Positions 17,569 to 26,979 of a DNA stretch of 64,000 nt are shown piece by piece. The stretch is taken from positions 62,001-126,000 of the forward strand of contig NZ_AAUW01000003.1 in the NCBI RefSeq assembly GCF_000168975.1, read 5' to 3'. Source of the DNA: Roseibium aggregatum IAM 12614. Its GTDB lineage: Bacteria > Pseudomonadota > Alphaproteobacteria > Rhizobiales > Stappiaceae. Positions within the stretch are counted from its first letter, which is position 1. Each line of letters opens with the position of its first letter. The position numbers and the translations under genes are program-made. The notes beneath the pieces were generated by a model that saw only the letters and a list, made by a program, of their open reading frames with translations, did not search any database and was not told where the DNA came from.

Positions 17569-18371
17569 CCGGCTATCTCGCCCTCACCTACTGGGACCTT
17601 GTCGCCGCCTCGGTATTCCTGCTTCTGAATGCCGTGTTTTCCATCGTGCTGGATCTCGGCCTCACCCGTACGCTCATCGTCTCGGCCGTGCGCATGAGCG
17701 TGCAGTTGATCCTGGTGGGGCTTGTTCTGAAGGCGATTTTCCTTGCCGGGTCCCTGCTCTGGACGCTGCTGGCCGCGGCCGTGATGCTGGCCTTTGCCGG
17801 GCGTGAAATCTGGGCCCGTCAGGACCGGCGGCTGTCGGGCCTCTGGGGTCCTGGCCTTGGCGCCGCTGCCATGCTGGTCGCCGGCACACTGGTCACGGTC
17901 TATGCCCTTGCAGGCCTCATCAGGCCCGATCCGGTCTGGATGCCGCAATATGCGCTGCCGCTTTTCGGCATGGTGCTCGGCAACACGATGACCGGGGTCA
18001 GCCTTGGCCTCGACACGCTCCACACCGCACTTGCCCGTGGCCGCCGCGAAGTGGAAGCCCAGCTGCTGCTGGGGCGCACCCGCTGGGAAGCAACCCGCCC
18101 TTTCACCCGGCAGGCGCTGCGGGCCGGGTTCACACCCATCATCAACGCCATGGCCGCCACGGGTGTCGTGTCTCTGCCCGGCATGATGACTGGCCAGATC
18201 CTGTCCGGTGTCGATCCGCGCGAAGCGGTTAAATACCAGCTCATGATCATGTTTCTTCTGGGGGGCGCAACAGGGCTCGGTGTCCTTGGCGCAACCTTCG
18301 GCAGCCTCTGGCGTGTGTCCGACACCCGCCACAGACTGCGTCTTGACCGTTTGAACGGAGGTTCACGATGA
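17565..18371 (+). CDS. fetB: ABC transporter permease, FetB (YbbM) type
   Basis: 268 aa with about seven transmembrane helices. GNTMTGVSLGLDTL, LLLGRTRWEATRPFTRQALRAG and VSLPGMMTGQILSGVDPREAVKYQ are the conserved UPF0014/FetB segments. It forms a transporter with the preceding ATPase. The GTG at 17565 has AGGAG 8 bp upstream and overlaps the fetA stop; the TTG six codons earlier lies inside fetA without a ribosome-binding site. Confidence 0.88.
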   Translation: MTGYLALTYWDLVAASVFLLLNAVFSIVLDLGLTRTLIVSAVRMSVQLILVGLVLKAIFLAGSLLWTLLAAAVMLAFAGREIWARQDRRLSGLWGPGLGAAAMLVAGTLVTVYALAGLIRPDPVWMPQYALPLFGMVLGNTMTGVSLGLDTLHTALARGRREVEAQLLLGRTRWEATRPFTRQALRAGFTPIINAMAATGVVSLPGMMTGQILSGVDPREAVKYQLMIMFLLGGATGLGVLGATFGSLWRVSDTRHRLRLDRLNGGSR

Positions 18372-19003
18372 TCGAACTCTATGGCGCCGATTATTCGGTT
18401 TATGTGCGCTCCGCCCGGCTGGCGCTCCTCGAAAAGGGCGTTGCCCATGAGCTTCGCCCGATCGACGCATTTGCCTCCGGCGGGCCGCCGGCAAGCTATC
18501 TCGAGCTGCAGCCTTTCGGCAAGATCCCGGCGCTGACGCATGACGACTTCACCCTTTACGAGACAGCGGCCATCCTGCGCTATGTCGATGAAGCCTTCGA
18601 CGGACCACCACTCCAGCCCTCCGCGCCTCGAGCACGGGCGCGGATGACCCAGTTTCTCTCCATTCTCGACAATTATGCCTACAAGACCCTGGTCTGGGAC
18701 ATCTACGTGGAACGGGTGTCAAAGACACGCGAAGGGGCGCCGGCCGATGAAGTCAAGATTGCCTCGGCACTCGGCCCGGCCCGAACGATCATTGGCGCAC
18801 TGGAGGCGATCGCCGCCGATGGCCCTTTTCTGTTGGGAGACCAGCTCACACTGACCGACTGCCATGCCGCCCCGATGCTGGCCCTGTTCGAAAAGGCCGA
18901 TGAAGGCGCGCTCCTGCTGCGCTCGGCACCGAGGCTATCCGCCTGGCTGCAGACGTTCAGGGACCGCAACAGCTTCAAGCAAAGCGCCCCGGCAGGCCAC
19001 TAG
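18368..19003 (+). CDS. Glutathione S-transferase family protein
   Basis: 211 aa. The N-terminal thioredoxin-like half (IELYGADYSVYVRSARLALLEKG, then FGKIPALTHDDFTLYETAAILRYVDE) contains the cis-Pro and the Glu-Thr/Ser glutathione site. The C-terminal half is helical, with the family DxLTLTDCHAAPM motif. The ATG overlaps the fetB stop by four bases (ATGA), so it belongs to the same operon. That suggests a link between glutathione and metal or oxidative-stress handling (inference). Confidence 0.87.
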   Translation: MIELYGADYSVYVRSARLALLEKGVAHELRPIDAFASGGPPASYLELQPFGKIPALTHDDFTLYETAAILRYVDEAFDGPPLQPSAPRARARMTQFLSILDNYAYKTLVWDIYVERVSKTREGAPADEVKIASALGPARTIIGALEAIAADGPFLLGDQLTLTDCHAAPMLALFEKADEGALLLRSAPRLSAWLQTFRDRNSFKQSAPAGH

Positions 19004-19144
19004 CTTCCGCGCACCAGGTGCTGCGCCAGAGCGCAGGGCAAGACCAGGACATCCGTGATAATCTCGACACTTGCCGCCTTGCCCACAGCCCCCACTCCCA
19101 TGGCGAGGCACATTGAATCATTTTCTGAAGAAGGGGATTTTTTG

Positions 19145-19582
19145 ATGAAGTTTCAGAAGCTTGTAATTGTTTTCTTGAGCACCCTCCTGCTGCTGTGGGC
19201 CGGTCTGGCGGCATCGGCACAAACCGTCCATGAGCCCGCGCGCGGCACCGGAGAACGCAAGGAGATCCTCGACGCGGTGCGTCCGATGATAGAAGCAAGG
19301 GTCGGTCCGCCGGTCGAATTCGTGGTTAACTGGATGCGCTCGGGCCACGGATGGGCCTTCGTGCAGGTTTCGCCGCAACGTCCGGGAGGCGGCGTCATTG
19401 ACCTTTCCCGCACGACCTTCGCCTCGCAGGCGGAATATATGGACGGTCTCGTCACCTTTGCGCTGCTGCGCTACCAGTTCAACCGGTGGAACCTGGTGGA
19501 CTTCGTCGTCGGCCCGACGGATGTCTTCTGGCAGGGCGATCCGCTCTATGCGCAGGTGCCCCGCGGCCTGACACCCTACTGA
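19145..19582 (+). CDS. Exported hypothetical protein, 145 aa
   Basis: A Sec signal peptide (MKFQKLVIVFLSTLLLLW, cleavage near ASA-QT) is followed by a compact alpha/beta domain. GPPVEFVVNWMRSGHGWAFVQVSPQRPGG is a notable stretch, and similar small exported proteins are seen in proteobacteria. I do not know a function. ATG 19145 is preferred over an upstream frame because it starts the signal peptide and follows aaggggat. Confidence 0.65.
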   Translation: MKFQKLVIVFLSTLLLLWAGLAASAQTVHEPARGTGERKEILDAVRPMIEARVGPPVEFVVNWMRSGHGWAFVQVSPQRPGGGVIDLSRTTFASQAEYMDGLVTFALLRYQFNRWNLVDFVVGPTDVFWQGDPLYAQVPRGLTPY

Positions 19583-19617
19583 CCGGCCTGGGGCGTGGCC
19601 CAATGAAGGAAGACGCA

Positions 19618-19704
19618 ATGGCGTTAGAAATGGCGAAACCGCGTTGGGAAGTGTGCGCGGAGCGGGCGTTCTGCCCGGTCAAGCAAGCTGACGACACGAG
19701 TTGA
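19618..19704 (+). CDS. Possible 28-aa small protein
   Basis: A short frame with GGAAG 5 bp before the ATG encodes a 28-residue peptide with two cysteines (WEVCAERAFCPVK). It lies between the exported protein and the terminating end of the K+ channel gene. Length alone does not establish coding; it could be a chance frame or a gene remnant. Confidence 0.2.
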   Translation: MALEMAKPRWEVCAERAFCPVKQADDTS

Positions 19705-19735
19705 ACCCATTTCATCTTCATTTATGGGGCAGCAC

Positions 19736-21121
19736 CTAGCGGGCCGGTTCCTTCGGTGAAGGAGTGGCGTCTTCCGGGCGGTCCTCTTCGCTGCCGGTTT
19801 CTTCCGCGCCGTCGTCTTCCGGAGAGCAGCTCTCCTCTTCAAAGAGTTCCGGCTCCTGGTCGCTTTGCTCCGACGAGGCAAAGACGCCCGCCTGCTGCAA
19901 TTCCTCTTCCGCCAGCTCACCCAGCACACGCTTGCCGGCGGCCACACGGTCGCGCGCTTCGTCCATGATCTTCTTGGCCAGCCCCTCGTCCCTGTCCATC
20001 AGGTGTTTCAGGGCTTCGGCTTCCAGAACCAGGAGCTGACAGTCCTTGTAGGCAACCACCTTCGCGGTTCTCGGCGTCTGGTTGATCAAGGCCAGTTCGC
20101 CGAAGAAGCTGCCCTCACCCAGATAAACCGTGTCGTGCTGCAGGCGAATTTCCACCTCACCATCGGCGATGAAATACATCTTGTCGGCAACGTCGCCCTT
20201 GTCGGCTATCGTGCCGCCCTTGCGCACCCGGAGCGACTGCAGCAGCTTCGATACTTCGGCAATCTCAGTTGCCTTCAGGTCTTCAAACAGCGGCACCCGG
20301 GCCACCATGGACCAGGTAACGACAAAATCCCGGCTATGGATCTCGCGGGCGAAGGCTGAGGCAATGATGCCGACCGGCAAGGCAATGAGCCCATAGCCCA
20401 TCAGCATGACGATGCCCCCAACCATCTTGCCAAGATTGGTGACCGGAACGACATCGCCATAGCCGACGGTCGTCACCGTGGTAATCGCCCAATAGATTCC
20501 GTGCAGAATGCTTCGGAACTTTTCCGGCTGGTCGTCATGCTCGATCAGATACATCAAGGTGGCAGCCATAAGGATGACCCCGGAGATGATCATGCTCGAC
20601 CCGAGCAGCGCCCTGCGCTCGTTGCCGACAGCGGAAATCAACGAACGCAACGCCGGTGAATAACGGGCGAGCTTCAGGAAGCGCAGCAGCCTCAGGATGA
20701 CGACCATCGTGACCGCCTGATTGGGCAGGAACACCACGAACAACAGCGGCAAGGCGCCGATCAGATCGATGATCGCGTCCGGCTGGATCGCATAGCGCAG
20801 CCTGGAAAACACCGGCCCGTAACGGCGCAGCGGCGGGTGAAGATCGGCCACGTAAAGACGCAGAATATATTCTGCCAGAAAGACAAAGCCGCTCACGAAC
20901 TGAATGAGGCGCAGATGCGTGCTCAGGATGTCGCGGATTTCCGGCACGGTTTCCAGCACTGCAAGCGCGATGTTGATCAGGATGAGGACGATCAGGAAGT
21001 TCCGCAGCACGCGCGCGCCGATGCGCCGTTTGCCTGTGTCCTCAAGCAGCTCATAGAGCGCTCGTTTGAATTCGTGGCCGGACACCAAGCCCCCCGTTTC
21101 TGTCTTTGCTCGCATTTTCAT
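19736..21121 (-). CDS. Voltage-gated-like K+ channel with C-terminal cyclic-nucleotide-binding domain
   Basis: 461 aa. A six-helix channel core (residues about 25-260) contains the K+ selectivity filter in TTVTTVGYGDVVPV. An arginine-rich S4-like stretch (VVILRLLRFLKLARYSPALR) precedes the pore. A cNMP-binding domain follows directly, with GEGSFFGELALINQTPRTAKVVA as the phosphate-binding cassette. The layout matches MloK1-type prokaryotic channels. The last 60 residues are very acidic (E/D-rich) and look disordered, which MloK1 lacks. It resides in the inner membrane. Confidence 0.9.
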   Translation of the reverse strand: MKMRAKTETGGLVSGHEFKRALYELLEDTGKRRIGARVLRNFLIVLILINIALAVLETVPEIRDILSTHLRLIQFVSGFVFLAEYILRLYVADLHPPLRRYGPVFSRLRYAIQPDAIIDLIGALPLLFVVFLPNQAVTMVVILRLLRFLKLARYSPALRSLISAVGNERRALLGSSMIISGVILMAATLMYLIEHDDQPEKFRSILHGIYWAITTVTTVGYGDVVPVTNLGKMVGGIVMLMGYGLIALPVGIIASAFAREIHSRDFVVTWSMVARVPLFEDLKATEIAEVSKLLQSLRVRKGGTIADKGDVADKMYFIADGEVEIRLQHDTVYLGEGSFFGELALINQTPRTAKVVAYKDCQLLVLEAEALKHLMDRDEGLAKKIMDEARDRVAAGKRVLGELAEEELQQAGVFASSEQSDQEPELFEEESCSPEDDGAEETGSEEDRPEDATPSPKEPAR

Positions 21122-21276
21122 GAATAGCGGAAAGACAGGCTACGACAAACCTTTCCGCACCGACAGCCCCTCTCCTGTCGCACGAAGCTGTGCATAGGGG
21201 TGAGAGCATCGTGATTGGGTTAATTTGCCGCAGGCCCCATCTTCAAGGATAGCCAACCGCACCAAAGGAGGATGCC

Positions 21277-21402
21277 ATGACCATAGACACCGACAAGGCA
21301 CGCGCCGCAGTAACCACACCGCACCACATCGTCCTGAAAATGTTGCTGGTCTCAACATTCTTCGCAGCCGTCGCACTGGCGATTACCGCTGTGGTGAACT
21401 GA
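21277..21402 (+). CDS. Single-span membrane microprotein, 41 aa
   Basis: A short frame with a strong ribosome-binding site (aaaggagg, spacing about 6 to ATG 21277) encodes a hydrophilic N-terminus (MTIDTDKARAAV) and one hydrophobic helix (residues 18-40) ending VVN. The strong Shine-Dalgarno and clean topology argue for a real small membrane protein. The function is unknown. It stands alone, divergent from the K+ channel gene. Confidence 0.55.
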   Translation: MTIDTDKARAAVTTPHHIVLKMLLVSTFFAAVALAITAVVN

Positions 21403-21472
21403 CCCGACTGGCTAACGCTTAAGGTTGGCGTTGATGAACCCGCTCGGCTAAGCCGCTCCAACCCAACCTCTC

Positions 21473-21604
21473 CATCGTCACCCGGCCAAGCGAAAGCGCG
21501 AGCCGGGACCGGGGAGCCACAGGTCTTTCGGTTATCATGTAATAACAGCCAAAGCTCGCGGGCTCCCCGATCCCGGATCTCCGCGTCGATGCGTCCGGGA
21601 TGAC
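21473..21604. repeat. 132-bp palindromic intergenic repeat, copy 1
   Basis: Near-identical to the copy at 21714-21845. The ends are inverted: the left part (cccggccaagcg...gagccgggaccggggagcc) pairs with the right part (ggctccccgatcccgg...gcgtccgggatgac), so the element can fold into one long imperfect hairpin. Confidence 0.85.
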
Positions 21605-21713
21605 CAACGGGGGTCCTGCGTCAATTTGGTTGGCCAGGAAATCGCGAGACCAAGTAACGAGCCACAGTGCCCTCTGTTGAACCACTCTGCGCAGCAGCCC
21701 ACTCCACCCTATC

Positions 21714-21845
21714 CGTCGTCTTCCCGGCCAAGCGCAGCGCGAGCCGGGACCGGGGAGCCACAGGTTTTTCGGTTGTCACGTAATAACAGCCAAAGCTCGC
21801 GGGCTCCCCGATCCCGGATCTCCGCTTCGCTGCGTCCGGGATGAC
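21714..21845. repeat. 132-bp palindromic intergenic repeat, copy 2
   Basis: The second copy, 241 bp after the first, in the same orientation, differing at only a few bases. The approximately 109-bp spacer is unrelated. It looks like a dispersed non-autonomous intergenic repeat; no coding capacity is evident. Confidence 0.85.
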
Positions 21846-21898
21846 AAGTGAGGGCTAGGCTTGCGATCAGTCGTCAAAGAAGATTAGCGAAGGCTGGG

Positions 21899-21926
21899 AA
21901 AAAAGGCGGCCCCAATGGAGCCGCCC
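21899..21926 (-). terminator. Rho-independent terminator of alaS
   Basis: On the minus strand GGCGGC pairs with GCCGCC (21920-21925 with 21905-21910) and is followed by six T. It lies 31 bp beyond the alaS stop codon. Confidence 0.8.
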
Positions 21927-21956
21927 TTTTTCAATCTTCATCGCCGGAAGGACCAA

Positions 21957-24614
21957 TCAGAGCCCTGCCAGGTGCGCCTCGATCACGGCAACGGCTTGCG
22001 CGGCCTTGGCACCGTCCGGTCCACCGGCCTGCGCCATGTCGGGCCGTCCGCCGCCACCGCGACCACCCAGAGCTTCCGAGCCGATCCGCACCAGATCCAC
22101 GGCGCTGACCTTGTCGGTCAGATCCTGCGTAACGGCCGTCACGATGGCGGCCTTGTCGTCTTCGGCAACGCTGATCAGAACAACCACGCCGGACCCGAGC
22201 TGGGTTTTGGCCTCGTCAGCCATGCCCTTCAGGTCTTTCGGGTTGATGCCCTCAACGACGCGGGCCATCAGCTTGAACGACCCGGCTTCCTTCACCGGCG
22301 TACCGCCGTCCGCTCCGCCGCCCATGGCGAGCTTTTTCTTGGCGTCCGCCAGTTCGCGCTCCAGCTTCTTGCGGTCTTCAACCAGTTGCGCCACGCGGGC
22401 CGGAACATCGTCGGCGCTGATCTTCAGCAGGCTGGCCAGCTCACGCATGCGCTTGTCCTGCGCATCCAGGTATTCGCGGGCTTCTGAACCGGTCAGCGCC
22501 TCGATCCGGCGGACACCCGCCGCAACCGCGCCTTCCGAAACCAGTGTCACCAGGCCGATGTCGCCGGTCCGCTTTACATGGGTACCGCCGCACAGTTCCA
22601 GCGAATAGGGCTTGCCCTGCTTCGGACCATGGAGAGCCGTTCCCATGGAAACCACGCGGACTTCCTCGCCATATTTCTCGCCGAAGAGAGCCATGGCACC
22701 GGCTTCGATGGCATCGTCCACGGCCATCAGGCGCGTGTCGACCGGAGCGTTCTGCAACACGATCTCATTGGCGAAGCTTTCTACGGTCGCCAGTTCCTCA
22801 TCGCTCACAGGCTTGGGATGCGAGAAGTCGAAACGCAGGCGCTCCGGCGTCACCAGAGAGCCCTTCTGCGCGACGTGATTGCCGAGCACTTCGCGCAATG
22901 CCTCATGCACCAGGTGGGTGGCCGAATGGTTGGAGCGGATCGCCTTGCGGCGGGAATGGTCGACCTTCAGCTCCAGCGCGAGGCCCGGAACCAGCTCGCC
23001 TTCCTCCACGGTGACGGAATGCACGAAGAGGCCATCGGCCTTCTTCTGAGTGTTGGTCACGGCCGCCTTGACGCCGCTCGCCAGCATCCAGCCGGTATCG
23101 CCGACCTGACCGCCGCTTTCGCCGTAAAACGGCGTCTGGTTCAGAACCACGAACCCGCTTTCACCGGCGGACAGCTTGTCGACTTCCTTGTCGTCGGCAG
23201 CAAGACCGGCAACAACCCCTTCAGCCGTCTCGGTTTCATAGCCGAGGAAGTCCGTCGCACCGTGTTTTTCCTTCAGCGCGAACCAGACAGCTTCCGTCGC
23301 AGCGCTGCCCGATCCGGACCACGCCGCCCGGGCTTCGGCTTTCTGGCGCTCCATCGCCGCATTGAACCCATCCGTATCAACGGAGATGTCGCGAGTTCTG
23401 AGCGCATCCTGGGTCAGGTCCAGCGGGAAGCCGTAGGTGTCGTAAAGCTTGAACGCGGTTTCCCCGTCAAGACGGCCGCCGGCCTCAAGGCCTTCGGTTG
23501 CCGTGTCGAGCAAGCCGAGCCCGCGCTCCAGGGTCTTGCGGAAGCGTGTTTCTTCCAGCTTCAGCGTTTCGGTGATCAGGTCTTCGGCGCGGCTCAGTTC
23601 CGGATAGGCACGGCCCATCTCGCGCACCAGCGCCGGAACCAGCTTGTGCATCAGCGGTTCGCTCGCGCCCAGAAGGTGGGCGTGACGCATGCCGCGGCGC
23701 ATGATCCGGCGCAACACATAACCACGGCCCTCGTTCGACGGCAGCACCCCGTCGGCGATCAGGAAGCTCGTCGACCGCAAGTGGTCGGCAATCACGCGGT
23801 GGCTGCCGGTGGCGTCGCCCTCCGCTTCAACACCCGTGGCGTTGACCGACGCCGCGATCAGCGCCTTGAAGAGGTCGATGTCGTAGTTGTTGTGAACGCC
23901 CTGCATGACAGCGGCGATACGCTCGATCCCCATGCCGGTGTCGATGGACGGACGCGGCAGGTCGAGACGCTTTTCCGGCGTCTGTTCGTACTGCATGAAG
24001 ACGAGGTTCCAGATCTCGATGAACCGGTCGCCGTCTTCTTCCGGGGAGCCCGGAGGGCCGCCCCAGATATGATCGCCATGGTCGTAGAAGATTTCAGAAC
24101 AGGGGCCGCACGGGCCGGTATCGCCCATGGACCAGAAATTGTCCGACGTCGGAATACGGATGATCCGGTCTTCGCTGAGACCGGCGATCTTCTTCCACAG
24201 ATCAAAAGCCTGATCGTCTTCAGCAAAGACCGTCACCAGGAGCTTCTCCTTCGGCAGGCCGAATTCCTTGGTGACGAGGTTCCAGGCCAGCTCGATCGCC
24301 CGATCCTTGAAATAGTCCCCGAACGAAAAATTGCCGAGCATTTCGAAGAAGGTGTGATGGCGTGCGGTGTAACCGACGTTGTCCAGGTCGTTGTGCTTGC
24401 CACCGGCGCGCACACACTTCTGTGCCGTGACCGCACGGGAATAGTCGCGCTTTTCCAGGCCGGTAAACACGTTCTTGAACTGGTTCATGCCTGCGTTCGC
24501 GAACATCAGGGTCGGATCGTTGCGCGGCACCAGCGGTCCGGACTCGACCACTTCGTGGCCGTTTGTCTTGAAATAGTCCAGAAAGGCAGAGCGGATTTCA
24601 TTTACGCCGGTCAT
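21957..24614 (-). CDS. alaS: Alanyl-tRNA synthetase
   Basis: 885 aa, full length. It charges tRNA-Ala in the cytoplasm. The class II catalytic domain ([48 protein letters not shown]), the editing domain with zinc-type ligands ([10 protein letters not shown] and [11 protein letters not shown]) and the C-terminal oligomerisation domain are all present. The start MTGVNEIR at 24614 is the family start; the in-frame codons upstream add ten residues without support. Confidence 0.98.
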   Translation of the reverse strand: MTGVNEIRSAFLDYFKTNGHEVVESGPLVPRNDPTLMFANAGMNQFKNVFTGLEKRDYSRAVTAQKCVRAGGKHNDLDNVGYTARHHTFFEMLGNFSFGDYFKDRAIELAWNLVTKEFGLPKEKLLVTVFAEDDQAFDLWKKIAGLSEDRIIRIPTSDNFWSMGDTGPCGPCSEIFYDHGDHIWGGPPGSPEEDGDRFIEIWNLVFMQYEQTPEKRLDLPRPSIDTGMGIERIAAVMQGVHNNYDIDLFKALIAASVNATGVEAEGDATGSHRVIADHLRSTSFLIADGVLPSNEGRGYVLRRIMRRGMRHAHLLGASEPLMHKLVPALVREMGRAYPELSRAEDLITETLKLEETRFRKTLERGLGLLDTATEGLEAGGRLDGETAFKLYDTYGFPLDLTQDALRTRDISVDTDGFNAAMERQKAEARAAWSGSGSAATEAVWFALKEKHGATDFLGYETETAEGVVAGLAADDKEVDKLSAGESGFVVLNQTPFYGESGGQVGDTGWMLASGVKAAVTNTQKKADGLFVHSVTVEEGELVPGLALELKVDHSRRKAIRSNHSATHLVHEALREVLGNHVAQKGSLVTPERLRFDFSHPKPVSDEELATVESFANEIVLQNAPVDTRLMAVDDAIEAGAMALFGEKYGEEVRVVSMGTALHGPKQGKPYSLELCGGTHVKRTGDIGLVTLVSEGAVAAGVRRIEALTGSEAREYLDAQDKRMRELASLLKISADDVPARVAQLVEDRKKLERELADAKKKLAMGGGADGGTPVKEAGSFKLMARVVEGINPKDLKGMADEAKTQLGSGVVVLISVAEDDKAAIVTAVTQDLTDKVSAVDLVRIGSEALGGRGGGGRPDMAQAGGPDGAKAAQAVAVIEAHLAGL

Positions 24615-24968
24615 TCGGATCTCGCATCGGTCACAGCCCCGCAAATGAGGGCCTGTTGAAAATCTTGGGTGCGCGGGATCTGGCTCACCGATCCGCGCCG
24701 GAACAGCCTTTTAACTTTGACCTCCAACCCTGTCCAGCGGTTGCAAGGGCCCGCCCCAACGGAAACCGGCCCCGATAAAGGCGAATTCCGCATAGCACGC
24801 TGCAGCGACGCCCACGGCCACCTGTCAGTGCGCCGCCCAGCATTTTCGAATTTCGCTCCGGTCATGGCTCCGAACAGCAAAAGGCCCCCTTCCGATATAC
24901 GGAAGGAGGCCCTTGGAAGACCGGACAAACGTCCGGAGCTCATGCGAACGGCGAGCGGAAGCTGAGGA
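24615..24968. other. 354-bp alaS-recA intergenic region
   Basis: It holds the recA terminator at its left end and the alaS promoter at its right. I see no gene on either strand. Confidence 0.6.
24878..24914 (-). terminator. Rho-independent terminator of recA
   Basis: An imperfect stem (24881-24894 with 24900-24914, one bulge) is followed on the minus strand by TTTT. It is 55 bp beyond the recA stop codon. Confidence 0.7.
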
Positions 24969-26042
24969 TCAATCCTCTGCTTCTTCTTCCACTCCCGCGT
25001 CCGGATCGATGATCGCCTCGGCGATCAGACCGGCGTTCTGGCGGATTGCCAGTTCGATTTCATCGGCAATTTCCGGATTGTCCTTCAGAAACTGCTTGGC
25101 GTTTTCCCGGCCCTGGCCAAGACGCTGGCTGTTGTAGGAGAACCAGGCGCCCGACTTTTCAACGATGTTGCCTTTGACACCAAGGTCGATCAGCTCGCCG
25201 GTCTTGGACACGCCCTCACCATAGACAATGTCGAATTCTACCTGACGGAAGGGAGGCGCCAGCTTGTTCTTGACGACTTTCACACGGGTCTGGTTGCCGA
25301 CGACTTCGTCCCGGTCCTTGATCGCGCCGATGCGGCGGATATCCAGACGGACGGACGCATAGAATTTCAGCGCGTTGCCGCCTGTCGTGGTTTCCGGAGA
25401 GCCGAACATCACGCCGATCTTCATGCGGATCTGGTTGATGAAGATCACCATGCACTTCGACTTGGAGATCGAAGCGGTCAGTTTGCGAAGGGCCTGGCTC
25501 ATCAGGCGGGCCTGCATGCCCGGCAGGCTGTCGCCCATCTCGCCTTCAAGTTCGGCCTTCGGCGTCAGCGCGGCGACCGAGTCGATGACCAGAACATCAA
25601 TGGCACCGGATCGCACCAGCGTGTCGGCGATTTCCAGCGCCTGCTCACCGGCGTCCGGCTGGGAAATCAGAAGATTGTCGATATCAACGCCAAGCTTGCG
25701 CGCATAGATCGGATCCAGGGCATGCTCCGCATCGATAAAGGCGCAGATCCCACCGGTCTTCTGGGCTTCGGAAACCGCATGCAGGGCAAGCGTCGTCTTA
25801 CCCGAAGATTCCGGACCGTAGATCTCGACGATACGCCCGCGCGGCAGACCGCCGATCCCGAGCGCGATATCAAGTCCGAGAGACCCGGTCGAGACGGCTT
25901 GCACCTCAACCACCTGGCCCTGGCCCATCTTCATGATGGAACCTTTGCCGAAGGCGCGTTCGATTTGGCTGAGCGCTGCGTCCAGCGCTTTTGTCTTATC
26001 CATCTGGCTGCTTTCTACGAGACGAAGTGTACTTTGCGACAT
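24969..26042 (-). CDS. recA: RecA recombinase
   Basis: 357 aa, full length. This is the DNA-strand-exchange ATPase and LexA co-protease of the SOS response. Walker A is GPESSGKTT, the [22 protein letters not shown] start and the L1/L2 DNA-binding region ([29 protein letters not shown]) are intact, and the C-terminus is acidic ([12 protein letters not shown]). It is closely alphaproteobacterial in character. An SOS-like direct repeat lies about 50 bp upstream. Confidence 0.98.
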   Translation of the reverse strand: MSQSTLRLVESSQMDKTKALDAALSQIERAFGKGSIMKMGQGQVVEVQAVSTGSLGLDIALGIGGLPRGRIVEIYGPESSGKTTLALHAVSEAQKTGGICAFIDAEHALDPIYARKLGVDIDNLLISQPDAGEQALEIADTLVRSGAIDVLVIDSVAALTPKAELEGEMGDSLPGMQARLMSQALRKLTASISKSKCMVIFINQIRMKIGVMFGSPETTTGGNALKFYASVRLDIRRIGAIKDRDEVVGNQTRVKVVKNKLAPPFRQVEFDIVYGEGVSKTGELIDLGVKGNIVEKSGAWFSYNSQRLGQGRENAKQFLKDNPEIADEIELAIRQNAGLIAEAIIDPDAGVEEEAED

Positions 26043-26093
26043 GGCTTACGCTCCTTATTCCACGATGGACGCGTCGTTTCAATGAGAGCCTTT

Positions 26094-26108
26094 GTACATA
26101 TTTTGTTC
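26094..26108. promoter_or_regulatory. Probable LexA (SOS) box upstream of recA
   Basis: GTAC-N7-GTTC differs by one base from the alphaproteobacterial LexA box GTTC-N7-GTTC. It lies 52-66 bp before the recA start, in AT-rich promoter DNA. A palindromic GTTC-N7-GAAC also occurs at 26172-26186. Confidence 0.6.
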
Positions 26109-26250
26109 TCATTTGGCAAGTCGACAAAACCGATTGGTATTTAAATGAAAATGACCGTTTGTTTCCAATATGTTCTCCACCAGAACAATTATATATTACC
26201 CTACGTAAACAAGGCGTCGGGTTATTCCACGTTTCCACATTGAGATAGAA

Positions 26251-26446
26251 TCAGTGATCTCCCGCATCCCTGGTGTAGGAATCGGCTATTGCCGCCAGCC
26301 GGGCGAGCCCCTTGGTCCGGTCCTTTCGGACGCCAACCAGCTTGGCCTTGCCGGAATCCAAATGTGAATATTGGGTAGCAATGAGCACATCTTTCAACCG
26401 GACATCGAAAAACAGTTTTGCAAGAAATTCCGGTTCGGCTAGGTCT
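26251..26446 (-). pseudogene. Possible gene remnant, no start codon
   Basis: On the minus strand one frame reads for about 65 codons with protein-like composition (EPEFLAKLFFDVRLKDVLI, then KLVGVRKDRTKGLARLAAIA) and ends in TGA at 26251. There is a stop codon just upstream and no ATG; internal TTG or GTG codons lack ribosome-binding sites. It is either the 3' end of a decayed gene or a short gene with a rare start. I do not recognise the family. Confidence 0.3.
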
Positions 26447-26484
26447 ACGCCTCATTCGATCCAATAGGCTGGGAAGCTATTTAC

Positions 26485-26979
26485 ATGAAAACAAACAAAC
26501 TGTTGTGCCTTGCGCTTGCGCTTGGCTTGTCGGCTTGCGCCACCGCGACACGCGGCACCAATGAGACCGTGAAGGTCTATGCCTCCCCGGAAGGTGCGCA
26601 GATCGCCACGTCCATCGGCTTGACCTGCAACACGTCCCCCTGCTCGCTCCAGGTGTCCCGCAAACAGGAATTCACCGTTACGGTTTCCAAGGAAGGCTAC
26701 AAGACGCAGACCGTCCAGGTGAACACCAAGGTTGCGCCCGGTGGCGTCGCCGGCATGGCAGGCAACGTACTGATCGGCGGCGTTATCGGTGTTGGCGTCG
26801 ACAGCGTTTCGGGAGCCACGCTCGACCATTCGCCCAATCCGGTCCTCGTTGAGTTGGTGCCGAACAATCCCAGGAACCCGAAAACCCCCAAGGGTGATCT
26901 CTCCGAGATCAAGGAAAAGATCGCCGCCAAACAGCGTGCCCAGGAAGAGGCAGTGATGCGGAAGTCGGGTGGGGTCTAA
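26485..26979 (+). CDS. Lipoprotein with PEGA-like domain
   Basis: 164 aa. The signal peptide ends in the lipobox LSAC (Cys18), so it should be lipid-anchored in the envelope. Residues about 28-75 (VKVYASPEGAQIAT, CNTSPCSLQVSRKQEFTVTVSKEGYKTQTVQV) form a PEGA-type beta domain with two cysteines able to form a disulphide. A glycine-rich hydrophobic stretch (AGMAGNVLIGGVIGVGVDS) follows, then a charged, probably helical tail. The role is unknown; related small lipoproteins are common in Rhizobiales. Confidence 0.75.
   Translation: MKTNKLLCLALALGLSACATATRGTNETVKVYASPEGAQIATSIGLTCNTSPCSLQVSRKQEFTVTVSKEGYKTQTVQVNTKVAPGGVAGMAGNVLIGGVIGVGVDSVSGATLDHSPNPVLVELVPNNPRNPKTPKGDLSEIKEKIAAKQRAQEEAVMRKSGGV

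Larger units (their letters stand above)
26043..26484. other. 442-bp region between recA and a lipoprotein gene
   Basis: The left 150 bp is AT-rich and carries the recA control region. The right half is GC-richer and contains a coding-like minus-strand stretch without a start codon, listed separately. No intact gene was found. Confidence 0.5.

Noticed and set aside
21403..21956. Repeat pair as a CRISPR array or transposon end
   Set aside because: Only two long units with a spacer, each internally palindromic; there are no short regular repeats, no cas genes and no transposase.
22578..24659. A 693-codon open frame on the plus strand opposite alaS
   Set aside because: alaS is unmistakable on the minus strand over the same DNA; the plus frame has no recognisable domain.
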